A DNA stretch of 64,000 nt from Sphingomonadales bacterium UBA656 (GCA_002299895.1 DBOC01000002.1:124001-188000), one strand, 5' to 3'; positions 1-9,239 are shown, counted from the stretch's first letter. Notes: a model not told the origin generated them from the sequence alone. A program made the numbers and translations.

Positions 1-1
1 C

Positions 2-388
2 AATGTCCAAGGCCCAGCAATTGCCGCAGGCGGTGCTTTGCAGAATGCTGTAGTCAGCAATACGCTGAGCAATGTCACCAAAAAGGCATTTAACGGCACG
101 CTCTATTATGATGACGGCAAGTTCAGCGCCCGCGGGATGCTCAGCTATCGTGGCCGTTATCATGAAGGTTCAAGTGGCACGGGCAACATTTTGGAAGGTT
201 ATGGCGCAACCACCAACTTTGACGCCTCTATCCGTTATAAGTTCACTGATTGGCTGGAAGTATCTGTAGAAGGCAATAACTTGCTGGATACCTATCGCTA
301 CCGCTTCACCGACTTTGACGCGGACCGCAATTACGAGAACAACCATTTTGGTCGTACCATCCTGTTTGGTGCACGCTTCAAAATGTAA
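2..388 (+). CDS. TonB-dependent receptor, C-terminal end (partial)
   Basis: The gene enters from outside the window; the frame is open from base 2. What remains, about 128 residues, is the last beta-strands of an outer-membrane TonB-dependent receptor barrel: alternating aromatic and polar strands, the phrase YKFTDWLEVSVEGNNLLDT that is common before the last strands, and the end RTILFGARFKM, a terminal strand with an aromatic residue in the last ten positions. A terminator follows directly. Since glycan-degrading and uronate genes come next on the same strand, the receptor probably imports the oligosaccharide they process. The substrate is inferred only from this context. Confidence 0.88.
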   Translation, partial: NVQGPAIAAGGALQNAVVSNTLSNVTKKAFNGTLYYDDGKFSARGMLSYRGRYHEGSSGTGNILEGYGATTNFDASIRYKFTDWLEVSVEGNNLLDTYRYRFTDFDADRNYENNHFGRTILFGARFKM

Positions 389-411
389 TCTGCGGATTGT
401 CTAAAAGGTAA

Positions 412-451
412 AAAAGGGACTGGTCATGGATAAAGTGGCCAGTCCTTTTTT
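412..451 (+). terminator. Rho-independent terminator after the TonB receptor
   Basis: GGACTGG (417-423) pairs with CCAGTCC (439-445), flanked by an A-run and followed by six T residues. The loop contains the ATG at 426, which would be the longest start for the next gene, so that start is unlikely. Confidence 0.88.
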
Positions 452-467
452 GTGCGAGGGTGTGGAT

Positions 468-2084
468 ATGGAATGTGATCGCCGGACAAGTCTTGCTCTA
501 ATCGGGAGTTTGCCCCTGATTTCCAGTCCGGCTTTAGGACAGGGCGCAGCCGCGACCTCAAGTCTCGACCCACATGCCGCGATGCAATGGGCCAAAGGGA
601 TTGAGGGACAACGCAAGGCTGACCTTGGCGATGGTAACTATCTGAACCCTATCTTTGCTGGCGACCATCCGGACCCGGCAATGTTACGCGACGGCGATGA
701 TTATTATCTGACCTTTTCCAGTTTTGATGCCTATCCCGGCATTGTAATTTGGCACAGCCGCGACCTTGTGAATTGGCAGCCCGTCACTGCCGCGCTCAAA
801 ACGCCCATTGGCTCGGTGTGGGCGCCTGATCTGGCCAAGCACAAAGGCCGTTATTATTGCTACATCCCTGCGCGCACACCACAAAAAAGGTCTATCTATG
901 TCATATACGCCGATGACATCCGTGGCCCGTGGAGCGAGCCGGTTGACCTGAACTTACCCTTGCATATCGACCCGACCCATGTTGCCGACGAAAAAGGCCA
1001 GCGCTGGCTATTTCTATCGGGTGGAGACCGTGTGCGCCTTGCTGCTGACGGCTTGTCGACCATTGGCAGGGTAGAGCATGTATATGACCCGTGGCGATAT
1101 CCTGAAGACTGGGTCGTCGAAACTTTTGCGCCTGAGGGCCCCAAAATCGTCAAGCGCGGGGCTTATTATTATATGACCACAGCAGTCGGCGGCACAGCCG
1201 GACCGCCAACGGGGCATATGGTGATTATGGCACGCAGTCGCACACTCGCCGGGCCTTGGGAAGATTGTCCACGCAATCCGTTAATCCGCACGCAATCGGC
1301 ACGCGAAAAATGGTGGTCGCGCGGCCACGCTACATTGTTCGAAGGCCCAGATGGTGGCTGGTGGATGATGTATCATGGCTATGAAAATGGCTATTGGACA
1401 TTGGGCCGACAGGCGTTGCTGGAACCGGTCGAATGGGCCGAAGACGGCTGGCCCAGACCATTGGGCGGTGACTTATCACGCCCGATCAAAAAACCGATTG
1501 AAGCCGGTGCGCAGCAACATGGCATGGCCTTGTCGGATGATTTCCAGTTTGACCGCATGGGAACGGCCTGGGCTTTCTATGACCCTGCGCCCAATGAAGC
1601 GTCCCGCCTAAGGCGTTTGGACGGAACATTATATATGGCGGCAAAGGGCAAAACACCGTCCGATTGTGCGCCCTTATGCTGCATCGCAGGTGACCAAACC
1701 TATCGTGTGACGGTCGATATTGACGTCGATGCAGGCACAGAGGCTGGCTTATTGTTGTTTTACAACCGCCGGCTCTACGCAGGGCTTGGTTTCGCGAATG
1801 GGGCACTTATGATGCACCGTTATGGTTTACAGCGGTCACGCGGTGCCAATTCGGCAAAGGACAATGCGGGCAAGCTGTCGATCCGACTGACCAATGATCG
1901 CAATATCCTGACGATCCACACGAGTAATGATGGCCGACAGACTTGGCGTAAATTCGATGTGCAGATGGAAGTTTCGGGATACCACCACAATGTCGCTTAT
2001 GATTTCCTGTCCCTGCGTCCGGCGATTTATGCTGCTGGGCAAGGCGAAGCGCGCTTCCGCAATTTCACCTATGAGGCCTTATGA
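468..2084 (+). CDS. Glycoside hydrolase family 43 protein (beta-xylosidase/arabinofuranosidase type)
   Basis: A secreted or exported glycosidase of 538 residues. The N-terminus has a DRRTSLALIG stretch followed by a hydrophobic segment, resembling a Tat or Sec signal. The five-bladed propeller core starts at GDHPDPAMLRDGDDYY, where the Asp of HPDP is the expected general base. WAPDL carries the second Asp and FAPEGP the general-acid Glu, so all three GH43 catalytic residues are present. The last ~190 residues look like the concanavalin-A-like domain of GH43 xylosidases. The start at 468 has GAGGG upstream; the longer start at 426 lies inside a terminator loop. It overlaps the next gene by 4 bp. 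Xylosidase versus arabinofuranosidase cannot be decided here. Confidence 0.87.
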   Translation: MECDRRTSLALIGSLPLISSPALGQGAAATSSLDPHAAMQWAKGIEGQRKADLGDGNYLNPIFAGDHPDPAMLRDGDDYYLTFSSFDAYPGIVIWHSRDLVNWQPVTAALKTPIGSVWAPDLAKHKGRYYCYIPARTPQKRSIYVIYADDIRGPWSEPVDLNLPLHIDPTHVADEKGQRWLFLSGGDRVRLAADGLSTIGRVEHVYDPWRYPEDWVVETFAPEGPKIVKRGAYYYMTTAVGGTAGPPTGHMVIMARSRTLAGPWEDCPRNPLIRTQSAREKWWSRGHATLFEGPDGGWWMMYHGYENGYWTLGRQALLEPVEWAEDGWPRPLGGDLSRPIKKPIEAGAQQHGMALSDDFQFDRMGTAWAFYDPAPNEASRLRRLDGTLYMAAKGKTPSDCAPLCCIAGDQTYRVTVDIDVDAGTEAGLLLFYNRRLYAGLGFANGALMMHRYGLQRSRGANSAKDNAGKLSIRLTNDRNILTIHTSNDGRQTWRKFDVQMEVSGYHHNVAYDFLSLRPAIYAAGQGEARFRNFTYEAL

Positions 2085-3070
2085 CAATTGATCGGCGCAC
2101 ATTGATGACGCTTGGTGCGGCTAGCATCGCCGGATCCGCCTTGGGGCAAACCCCTCCGCCCAGTGCGAAATCGCAAGTGCCAGCGGGATTGTACCAGCCC
2201 ACCGAAACCATCGACCTTTGGCCCGAAGGGGCGCCAGGAACGCCTGCGGTGCCGCTTGTGGAGACAGTCAACGAACGTTCCACCGATCCGCAACTGACCG
2301 ACCGCGCCGTTTTTGGAATTAGCCACCCGCGCATGGTCGTGTTCAGACCGGCCCAACCGAATGGCGCTGCAGTCCTTATCACGCCCGGTGGCGGCTATCG
2401 CTGGGTAGTGGTCGACAAAGAAGGTTATGAAATGGGGCGTTGGCTTGCGGCCCGGGGATATACGGCCTTCGTCTTATTCTATCGCTTACCGGGCGAGGGC
2501 TGGGCCGCTGGACCAAATGTTGGATTGTCGGATGCCCAACGCGCAATGCGCATCATCCGGTCGCGCGCGAAAACCTATGGCATCGATCCAGAACGGGTCG
2601 GCGCGATGGGTTTTTCCGCAGGTGGCCATTTATGTGCCGATCTTGGGACAAGGTTCGCGGTCAAAACCTATGAACCCGTCGATGAAGTTGACAAATTGTC
2701 CGCGCGTCCAGCGCTTGCAGCGCCCATTTATCCCGTCATTTCCATGCGCACACCCGACGCCCACCCGGGAAGCCGGGAAAAGCTTTTGGGTTCGAACCCC
2801 GCGGCGTCAGAAGAACAAAAGCATAGTCCGCATTTACATGTGCCCGACAATGCCCCACCATTTTTTGTATTGCATGCCGAAGATGACGACGTCGTTCCGG
2901 TCGAAAATGCCCTGCTTATGCGGGCGGCCCTGCGCGCCAAAAAAATCATCGTCGAAACACATATCTTTGCGCATGGCGGCCACGGATTTGGCTTACGCAA
3001 AGCCATCGGAAAGCCCGTCGAGATTTGGCCAGAACTTTTCCTCAACTTTGCTCGTACCCAAGGATTTTAA
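2081..3070 (+). CDS. Alpha/beta hydrolase, acetyl-xylan-esterase-like, exported
   Basis: A 329-residue serine hydrolase. The N-terminus has a twin-arginine-like signal (TIDRRTLMTLGAASIAG) ending near ALGQ. The alpha/beta-hydrolase core shows an oxyanion-type motif PGGGY, the nucleophile elbow GFSAGG (Ser), a later acidic stretch HAEDDDVVP and the catalytic His in FAHGGHGFG. This arrangement is typical of BD-FAE/acetyl-xylan esterase relatives that deacetylate hemicellulose oligosaccharides. It overlaps the GH43 gene by ATGA at 2081-2084 and is followed after 3 bp by uxaC, so it belongs to the same operon. The exact ester substrate is inferred from the neighbours. Confidence 0.82.
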   Translation: MTIDRRTLMTLGAASIAGSALGQTPPPSAKSQVPAGLYQPTETIDLWPEGAPGTPAVPLVETVNERSTDPQLTDRAVFGISHPRMVVFRPAQPNGAAVLITPGGGYRWVVVDKEGYEMGRWLAARGYTAFVLFYRLPGEGWAAGPNVGLSDAQRAMRIIRSRAKTYGIDPERVGAMGFSAGGHLCADLGTRFAVKTYEPVDEVDKLSARPALAAPIYPVISMRTPDAHPGSREKLLGSNPAASEEQKHSPHLHVPDNAPPFFVLHAEDDDVVPVENALLMRAALRAKKIIVETHIFAHGGHGFGLRKAIGKPVEIWPELFLNFARTQGF

Positions 3071-3073
3071 AAA

Positions 3074-4474
3074 ATGTCGCGCATTTTGACACTCCACGCT
3101 GATCGGCTTTTCCCAACGGATCGAGATGTTCGCGCTATCGCCCGCAGGCTCTATGAGGCCGTCGCCGATTTGCCGATCATCAGCCCGCATGGCCATACGG
3201 ATCCGCGGTGGTGGGCGACAGACGACCTATTCGGAAACGCCACCGAATTGCTGCTGCATCCTGACCATTATGTGTTCCGTATGCTCTATTCCCAAGGCGT
3301 CCCGCTTGAAGCGCTTGGCATCAGAAATCCCGATGCTGATCCGCGCGAAAGTTGGCGTTTGTTTGCAGAGAGATATCACCTGTTTCGTGGCACGCCGACG
3401 CGCATGTGGCTCGATTGGGTTTTTAGCGCGACGTTTGGGATTGATGTGCTGTTGTCGGCGGAGACGTCGGATCAGTATTATGACCATATTACCGCGGCAC
3501 TGGCTACCGACGCCTTCCGTCCTCGCGCTCTGTTTGAACGATATAACATCGAAGTGATTGCGACCACCGAAAGCCCGCTGGATGACTTACGTCATCATCA
3601 GGCTATCCGCGATAGCGGCTGGAACGGACGGGTTATCACGGCCTACCGCCCTGACCCCGTCGTCGATCCCGATTTTGAGGGTTTCCATAAAAATCTGTCA
3701 CTGCTGGGGCAGTTGACGGGCGAAGATTGCTTCAATTGGCAGGGTTATTTGAACGCCCATCGCAAGCGTCGGGCCTTTTTTGCATCCATGGGCGCAACCT
3801 CAACAGACCATGGGCACCCAACTGCACAAACGGCGGACCTGAGCATAAAAGAGGCAGAAGCGCTTTTTAAACGCGTAACGTCAGCGCATGTGACGCCGGA
3901 AGATGCCGAGCTATTCCGTGCCCAAATGCTGACCGAAATGGCGCGTATGAGCATCGACGACGGCCTCGTCATGCAAATTCACCCTGGCGCGTTCCGCAAT
4001 CATAACCCTATGCTGTTCGAACGTTTTGGCAGAGACAAAGGCGCGGATATTCCTACGCATACCGGCTATGTTGAACAGCTTCGGCCGTTGCTTGCGGGAT
4101 TTGGCAATCATGCAGATCTAACAATCATCCTCTTTACCCTGGATGAAAGCACCTACGCCCGAGAACTTGCGCCGCTTGCAGGGCATTATCCTGCACTCAA
4201 GCTTGGGCCCGCATGGTGGTTCCACGATAGTCCTGAGGGCATGCGCCGGTTCCGTACAAATATGACGGAAACCGCAGGATTTTATAACACTGTCGGTTTC
4301 AACGACGATACGCGGGCATTTTTGTCGATACCCGCGCGACACGACGTGGCGCGACGAATCGATTGCGGTTTCTTGGCGCAGCTTGTAGCCGAACACCGCA
4401 TGGAAGAATGGGAAGCGGCCGAGCTCGCAGTCGACCTCAGCTATAATCTTGCCAAACAGGCTTATAAATTATGA
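3074..4474 (+). CDS. uxaC: Uronate (glucuronate) isomerase
   Basis: Cytoplasmic isomerase, 466 residues and the normal family length, converting D-glucuronate to D-fructuronate (or D-galacturonate to D-tagaturonate). The amidohydrolase-fold N-terminus carries the metal-binding SPHGHTDPRWW motif. LYSQGVPLE, the WLDWVF region and the C-terminal GFNDDTRAF are typical of UxaC. It starts three bases after the esterase stop and overlaps the reductase gene by ATGA at 4471. With the next gene it performs the first two steps of hexuronate breakdown, which suggests the locus handles glucuronate-substituted xylan or a similar uronic-acid glycan. Mannonate dehydratase is not in the window. Confidence 0.95.
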   Translation: MSRILTLHADRLFPTDRDVRAIARRLYEAVADLPIISPHGHTDPRWWATDDLFGNATELLLHPDHYVFRMLYSQGVPLEALGIRNPDADPRESWRLFAERYHLFRGTPTRMWLDWVFSATFGIDVLLSAETSDQYYDHITAALATDAFRPRALFERYNIEVIATTESPLDDLRHHQAIRDSGWNGRVITAYRPDPVVDPDFEGFHKNLSLLGQLTGEDCFNWQGYLNAHRKRRAFFASMGATSTDHGHPTAQTADLSIKEAEALFKRVTSAHVTPEDAELFRAQMLTEMARMSIDDGLVMQIHPGAFRNHNPMLFERFGRDKGADIPTHTGYVEQLRPLLAGFGNHADLTIILFTLDESTYARELAPLAGHYPALKLGPAWWFHDSPEGMRRFRTNMTETAGFYNTVGFNDDTRAFLSIPARHDVARRIDCGFLAQLVAEHRMEEWEAAELAVDLSYNLAKQAYKL

Positions 4475-5853
4475 GGCTTGGTCCAAATTCTGTTTTATCG
4501 GCAAATTTACTGCTTCCAGAATATGACCGTAGCACTCAAAACGCCGGCATCGTTCATTTCGGGATAGGTGCATTTCACCGCGCACATCAGGCCGTATATA
4601 CCGACGCCGCCATGAATGCTGGTGAGCGGGATTGGGGCATCATTGGCGTGTCGTTACGCAGCCCTGCAGTCGCAGAGCAATTGAACCCGCAAGATGGGCT
4701 ATATTCGGTTACCGAACGATCCGAAAATGGCGATAAAAATCGCATCATAGGCGCAGTACAGAAAGTAATTGTCGCTGCCGATGCGCCAGATGCAGTCGTC
4801 GCTGCATTGGCCTCTGCGGACACCCACATCGTCAGTTTTACAATCACCGAAAAAGGCTATTGCAGGGCACCGGACGGAAGTTTGGATTTTACCCAAGCGG
4901 ATGAAAGGTCAGCTTATGCATATCTCGCTGCTGCTATGCGGCAACGGCAGGCAGCGAAATTGGGCGGCTTGACGCTGCTCAGTTGTGATAATCTTGCAAA
5001 CAATGGCGCGCAACTTGCCGAGCTGATGCGCGCCTATCTACAGCGTTGCGCGCCGGATCTGGTCCATTGGTTTGAGGATCAGTGCTGCTGCCCATCAACA
5101 ATGGTAGACCGCATCGTTCCAGCGACGACGGACAATGACCGCCAATCCATAGCCGCCAATTTAGGCGCCTTAGATCAGGCTGCAGTTGTTACCGAGCCCT
5201 TCACCCAATGGGTCATTGAAGATGATTTTGCGGGTAAACGCCCCGGTTGGGAAATCGGGGGCGCGCAGTTTACAAAGGATGTCGTACCATTTGAAACCGC
5301 CAAGCTACGGATGCTGAATGGCGCGCACTCTGCGCTTGCCTATATTGGGTTACAAAGGGGCCATGCATTTGTCCACCAGGCTATCGCGGATCCCTATATA
5401 ATGGCGCTGGCGAACACGCTCATGCGCGATGAGGCGGCGAATAGTCTGCAAGCGGCTGCGGGACAAAATCTGGCGACTTATGCCGATGCCTTGATTGCCC
5501 GCTTCGCCAATCCGGCGCTCGATCACCGGCTTATCCAAATTGCCATGGACGGAAGCCAGAAAATACCGCAGCGCTGGTTAGAAACATTGGCATTTCATCA
5601 ACAGCAGGGGCGGCAATGCCCTGCCATTCTTGAAGCCATAGCCGCTTGGATAGTCCATATCCGCGGGGCAACCCATATCGTGGATGATCCCATGCGCGAT
5701 ACCTTCCAAAGCTTATGGCAAACGGCCGGCGAGAGACACATTGCATCCGCCTTATTTGGCAATGGCGGCCAATTTGCCCAATATTGGGAAGCGGACGAAG
5801 CAGATTTGACGCGCGTCAATCATTGGATTTCCAACTCGGCTTTGTCGGCATAG
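4471..5853 (+). CDS. uxuB: Mannitol dehydrogenase family: fructuronate reductase
   Basis: NAD-dependent oxidoreductase of 460 residues. The N-terminus IVHFGIGAFHRAHQAVYTD is the signature of the polyol dehydrogenase family (mannitol dehydrogenase, UxuB, UxaB). FTITEKGYCR and CDNLANNGAQL are the typical central motifs, and KLRMLNGAHSALAYIG holds the catalytic Lys/Asn/His region. Translational coupling to uxaC makes D-fructuronate to D-mannonate reduction the most likely reaction. Mannitol or arabinitol oxidation is a family alternative but fits the context less well. It is the last gene of the locus and no clear terminator follows. Confidence 0.88.
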   Translation: MRLGPNSVLSANLLLPEYDRSTQNAGIVHFGIGAFHRAHQAVYTDAAMNAGERDWGIIGVSLRSPAVAEQLNPQDGLYSVTERSENGDKNRIIGAVQKVIVAADAPDAVVAALASADTHIVSFTITEKGYCRAPDGSLDFTQADERSAYAYLAAAMRQRQAAKLGGLTLLSCDNLANNGAQLAELMRAYLQRCAPDLVHWFEDQCCCPSTMVDRIVPATTDNDRQSIAANLGALDQAAVVTEPFTQWVIEDDFAGKRPGWEIGGAQFTKDVVPFETAKLRMLNGAHSALAYIGLQRGHAFVHQAIADPYIMALANTLMRDEAANSLQAAAGQNLATYADALIARFANPALDHRLIQIAMDGSQKIPQRWLETLAFHQQQGRQCPAILEAIAAWIVHIRGATHIVDDPMRDTFQSLWQTAGERHIASALFGNGGQFAQYWEADEADLTRVNHWISNSALSA

Positions 5854-6017
5854 CAATTAATGAAACATATTAGCTTTAGGTTTTTTAAATGAACTAGAGC
5901 CTGCAAAATCTCTCTCGCGGTGCATTGCAAAACGAGTGGCCGTAAGTACCCAAAATTAGGCGAAAAATTTCGTCCTAAGCCGATAGTCTGCAATCGCTGG
6001 AGATATGAACGAAATCC

Positions 6018-6092
6018 TGGTGCTGCTGGGGAGGATTGAACTCCCGACCTCGTCATTACCAATGACGCGCTCTACCACTGAGCTACAGCAGC
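6018..6092 (-). tRNA. tRNA-Thr (anticodon GGT)
   Basis: Reading the minus strand, acceptor GCTGCTG pairs with CAGCAGC, the D-arm contains AGCTCAGTGGTAGAG, the anticodon arm is CGTCA-TTGGTAA-TGACG with anticodon GGT, and the T-arm is GGGAG-TTCAATC-CTCCC. The discriminator is A, and CCA is encoded at 6018-6020. A weak A/T-rich stem at 5957-5977 downstream on this strand might end the transcript. Confidence 0.95.
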
Positions 6093-6207
6093 AATACCGA
6101 AGGTGCGGCCCTATGCGAAGGCTGGGGCTTAATGTCAAGCGGCTTGCGTGTTCGCGTGCCATTTGGCATCGCGCAGGCAGCACGATAGCGTGCAGAGGAG
6201 AACGGCA

Positions 6208-6366
6208 TTGGCGAAAGATGCAGAGGACAAAGAGCGGATCAAGGCAGAGCGGCTGCGCGAAGCGCTGCGCGCCAATTTGCGCCGGCGCAAGGCAAAGCCA
6301 TCGGCACCTAAAGCGGAAGGCAATGTGACAACGCCTGTAACGGAGAAAAACCGCCCCAAGGCATGA
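6208..6366 (+). CDS. Small basic conserved hypothetical protein
   Basis: A 52-residue protein starting at TTG 6208 with a strong AGAGGAG Shine-Dalgarno eight bases upstream. Longer upstream starts have no such site. The protein is highly charged, AEDKERIKAERLREALRANL then RRRKAKP, predicted to form one amphipathic helix with a disordered basic tail. I recognise this kind of short ORF from sphingomonad genomes but know no function. It lies 45 bp before pyrD on the same strand and may be co-transcribed. RNA or nucleoid binding is possible from charge alone. Confidence 0.6.
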   Translation: MAKDAEDKERIKAERLREALRANLRRRKAKPSAPKAEGNVTTPVTEKNRPKA

Positions 6367-6411
6367 GTATCGTCGTTGCACCGCGCGAAATAGTCGTGAA
6401 TAGACCCAGAC

Positions 6412-7449
6412 ATGTTATACCAGTTCGCACGCCCCCTTTTGTTTCAAGCCGACGCTGAGGCCGCACATAATCTGTCGCTGACTGCGCTGCGGCTTATGCC
6501 TATTCCAGCGCTCGGTTCAATTTGTCCGGTCCTTGCCCAGACATTTGCGGGCTTGCAGTTTGCGAACCCCATTGGCCTTGCCCCCGGCTATGACAAAAAC
6601 GCAGAGGTTCCTGTTGAAATCCTGCGGCTCGGTTTTGGCTTTACCGAGGTAGGGACGCTGACACCGTTACCGCAAGCGGGCAATCCGAAGCCGCGTCTGT
6701 TCCGCTTGGTTGAGGATCAAGCTGTCATCAACCGCATGGGCTTTAACAATGCCGGACAGCAGGCGGCAATTGATCTGCTGCGCAACATTCCCGAACAGGC
6801 GCGGACAGGACCCATTGGTATCAATATTGGTGCCAATAAGGACAGCGCCGACCGCGTGGCGGATTATGTCATTGGCGTGCGCAATATGGAGGCGCTGGCG
6901 GATTATCTAACCGTCAATATCAGCTCACCCAATACGCCGGGCCTTCGCGCTTTGCAGGACAAGGCGGCGCTGGATGACCTGCTCGCGCAGGTGATGGCGG
7001 CGCGCACGCGGGACACACCTGTGTTCTTGAAAGTCGCGCCCGATCTGCAGCCTGCCGACATTGATGATATTGTCGCCGTCGCCATGTCGCGGGGCATCGC
7101 TGCGTTGATTGTGTCGAATACGACGATATCTCGCCCTGCGCTGATATCGCGCCATAAGGGAGAGACAGGCGGTCTATCGGGCGCACCCTTGCGCGATATG
7201 GCGCAGCAACGCGTGATGGATTTTCGCAAGGCAAGCGGTGGGCAACTCCCGCTCATCGGCGTGGGTGGAGTAACGTCGGCAGAAGATGCTTATGCGCGCA
7301 TTCGTGCTGGGGCGTCTTTGGTGCAAATTTACAGCGCATTGGTGTATCAAGGGCCCGGCCTCGCGCGCAAAATCAATAAGCAACTTGCGCACCTTTTAAA
7401 GGCGGATGGATTTTCCAACATAGCCGAGGCCATCGGCGTCGACGGATAA
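6412..7449 (+). CDS. pyrD: Dihydroorotate dehydrogenase (quinone), class 2
   Basis: Membrane-associated flavoenzyme of 345 residues, oxidising dihydroorotate to orotate with quinone in pyrimidine synthesis. Class-2 features are the N-terminal helical quinone tunnel (residues 1-40), GLAPGYDKNAEVP, the MGFNNAG motif, VNISSPNTPGLR with the catalytic Ser, FLKVAPDL, and the FMN phosphate site GVGGVTSAEDAYARIRAGASLVQIY. The length is normal for the class. The start ATG is preceded by AGACCCAGAC without a strong Shine-Dalgarno. Its neighbour ggt follows 44 bp downstream. Confidence 0.96.
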   Translation: MLYQFARPLLFQADAEAAHNLSLTALRLMPIPALGSICPVLAQTFAGLQFANPIGLAPGYDKNAEVPVEILRLGFGFTEVGTLTPLPQAGNPKPRLFRLVEDQAVINRMGFNNAGQQAAIDLLRNIPEQARTGPIGINIGANKDSADRVADYVIGVRNMEALADYLTVNISSPNTPGLRALQDKAALDDLLAQVMAARTRDTPVFLKVAPDLQPADIDDIVAVAMSRGIAALIVSNTTISRPALISRHKGETGGLSGAPLRDMAQQRVMDFRKASGGQLPLIGVGGVTSAEDAYARIRAGASLVQIYSALVYQGPGLARKINKQLAHLLKADGFSNIAEAIGVDG

Positions 7450-7493
7450 ATCTGCGCTTGGCTTTATCGACCGAAGGTGGCTAAGTTGCGGGC

Positions 7494-9239
7494 ATGAAAA
7501 AATCATTGTTCGCGTTTACCGCATCCGCCATCCTTTTCACCCAAGCTGCAGCAGCCGAAAATGTCGGCGTTACGTCTTCTGCAGATCCTCGGGTTACCGA
7601 AGCAGGGATGGAAATGCTACGTCAAGGCGGATCTGCTGCGGATGCGGCAATGGCAATGATGCTTGCTTTGACCGTGGTCGAACCGCAATCTAGCGGCATT
7701 GGCGGCGGCGGTTTCTTATTATATCAGGACAGCGCAAAAGGCGTTTTGACAACAATAAATGGACGGGAAACCGCGCCAGCGGCGGCGAAGGCCGACCGTT
7801 TTGTTGGCGCAGATGGCAAGCCCTTGTCCTTTCTTGCAGCGTTTCAGGGCGGCCATTCGGTTGGCGTACCGGGCAACATCCAGCTGATGGCGCAAACGCA
7901 CGCCAAATGGGGTAAGTTGCCTTGGGCAACCGTGTTTAAGCCTGCGATCCGCCTTTCCGACAAAGGCTTTGTCGTGAACAAAACGCTGGAATCACGGTTG
8001 CAGGGTATACAAAGGCTTTGGCCCAATTTTGATGAAGCGCGGGCGATTTACTGGCGTGATGGCAAACCCGTAACGGCAGGCATGACGCTCAAAAATCCTA
8101 AGCTTGCGGCCACATTGAAGCTTCTGGCGAAAAAAGGGCCTGACGCTTTTTATACAGGTACGGTTGCAAGCCAGATTGTGCAGGCGGTCACCAGCAGCAA
8201 ATTGAGCCCCGGTGACATGACCATGACCGATCTAGCGCAATATCGGGCCAAAGAGCAGAAAGCCGTGTGCGCGCCCTATCGGGTCTATGTCGTTTGCGGC
8301 ATGGCGCCGCCTTCGTCGGGGGCAACCACAGTGCTTCAGATTTTGGGCACGTTGGAGCGCTTTGATTTGACTGCAACGGGCAAGGATAGCGCCAAAAGCT
8401 GGCATTTGATTGGCCAAGCCATGCAGTTGGCTTATGCAGACCGCGAAAAATATCTGGCGGATGATGCCTTTGTCGATGTGCCCGTCGCAGGACTATTGAA
8501 CCCTGAATATATACAGCAACGCTCGGCGCTGATTGATCCGGAGAAGGCGCGTAGCGATTATCCGGCGGGCAAGCCACCAGGTGCTGCACCGCGCACAGCG
8601 GCGATTTCAAGTGAAGTTGCTGGCACAACACATTTCACGGCAGTCGACGCAAATGGCAACATCGCCAATATGACGTCCACAATTGAAGGTCCATTTGGCA
8701 GCCAGCTTGTTGCCGGCGGGTTCTTTTTGAACAACGAACTCACGGACTTCACCTTCGCCCCTGAAAAGGACGGCGCACCGGTGGCAAATCGGGTAGCTGG
8801 TGGAAAGCGGCCTTTGTCTTCAATGTCGCCGACCATGGTTTTTGACCGCGAAGGTCGGGCGGTGCTGACGCTTGGTTCGGCAGGCGGCAAGCGGATCATC
8901 ATGCACGTCACCAAAACGCTGATTGGCGTGCTGGACTTTGGCCTGCCGCTTGATCAGGCCATCGCGCTGCCGAACATTTATTTTGGGGCTGGGCTGTTAG
9001 AGGTGGAGCAGGACACCCCGCTCGCTGCAATGGCGGAGCAGATTTCTGCCTTCGGACAGAAGGTTCGCGTTGCGGATCTCGGGTCGAAGGTGAACGGCGC
9101 GCAATATCGCAACGGCGCTTGGACAGGCGCGGCGGATCCAAGGAGTGAAGGGACATCGGCGACCATAGATGCAAAGGGTAAGGTCACGATCATCCGTCCC
9201 CCGGCCGCTGCCGACGTGCCTTTGCCCAGCGTTGGATAA
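7494..9239 (+). CDS. ggt: Gamma-glutamyltranspeptidase, periplasmic
   Basis: A 581-residue precursor that self-cleaves into large and small subunits and hydrolyses or transfers gamma-glutamyl groups such as those of glutathione. A Sec signal peptide (MKKSLFAFTASAILFTQAAA) is clear. The large subunit holds GGSAADAAMAM and SSGIGGGGF. The processing site is GTTHFTAVD, where the Thr of HFT would be the new N-terminal nucleophile, followed by ANGNIANMTSTIEGPFGS. GSAGGKRIIMHV near the C-terminus is also conserved. It stands alone between pyrD and fadD on the same strand. Confidence in function is high because all landmark motifs are intact. Confidence 0.94.
   Translation: MKKSLFAFTASAILFTQAAAAENVGVTSSADPRVTEAGMEMLRQGGSAADAAMAMMLALTVVEPQSSGIGGGGFLLYQDSAKGVLTTINGRETAPAAAKADRFVGADGKPLSFLAAFQGGHSVGVPGNIQLMAQTHAKWGKLPWATVFKPAIRLSDKGFVVNKTLESRLQGIQRLWPNFDEARAIYWRDGKPVTAGMTLKNPKLAATLKLLAKKGPDAFYTGTVASQIVQAVTSSKLSPGDMTMTDLAQYRAKEQKAVCAPYRVYVVCGMAPPSSGATTVLQILGTLERFDLTATGKDSAKSWHLIGQAMQLAYADREKYLADDAFVDVPVAGLLNPEYIQQRSALIDPEKARSDYPAGKPPGAAPRTAAISSEVAGTTHFTAVDANGNIANMTSTIEGPFGSQLVAGGFFLNNELTDFTFAPEKDGAPVANRVAGGKRPLSSMSPTMVFDREGRAVLTLGSAGGKRIIMHVTKTLIGVLDFGLPLDQAIALPNIYFGAGLLEVEQDTPLAAMAEQISAFGQKVRVADLGSKVNGAQYRNGAWTGAADPRSEGTSATIDAKGKVTIIRPPAAADVPLPSVG

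Noticed and set aside
5957..5977. Imperfect A/T-rich stem downstream of tRNA-Thr
   Set aside because: Contains a bulge and only a short T-run; too weak to call a terminator.
5956..6381. Minus-strand ORF of 141 codons
   Set aside because: It reads through tRNA-Thr and has tRNA-derived peptide content, a common artefact.
8188..8631. 147-codon minus ORF within ggt
   Set aside because: Shadow of a conserved gene with high third-position GC.
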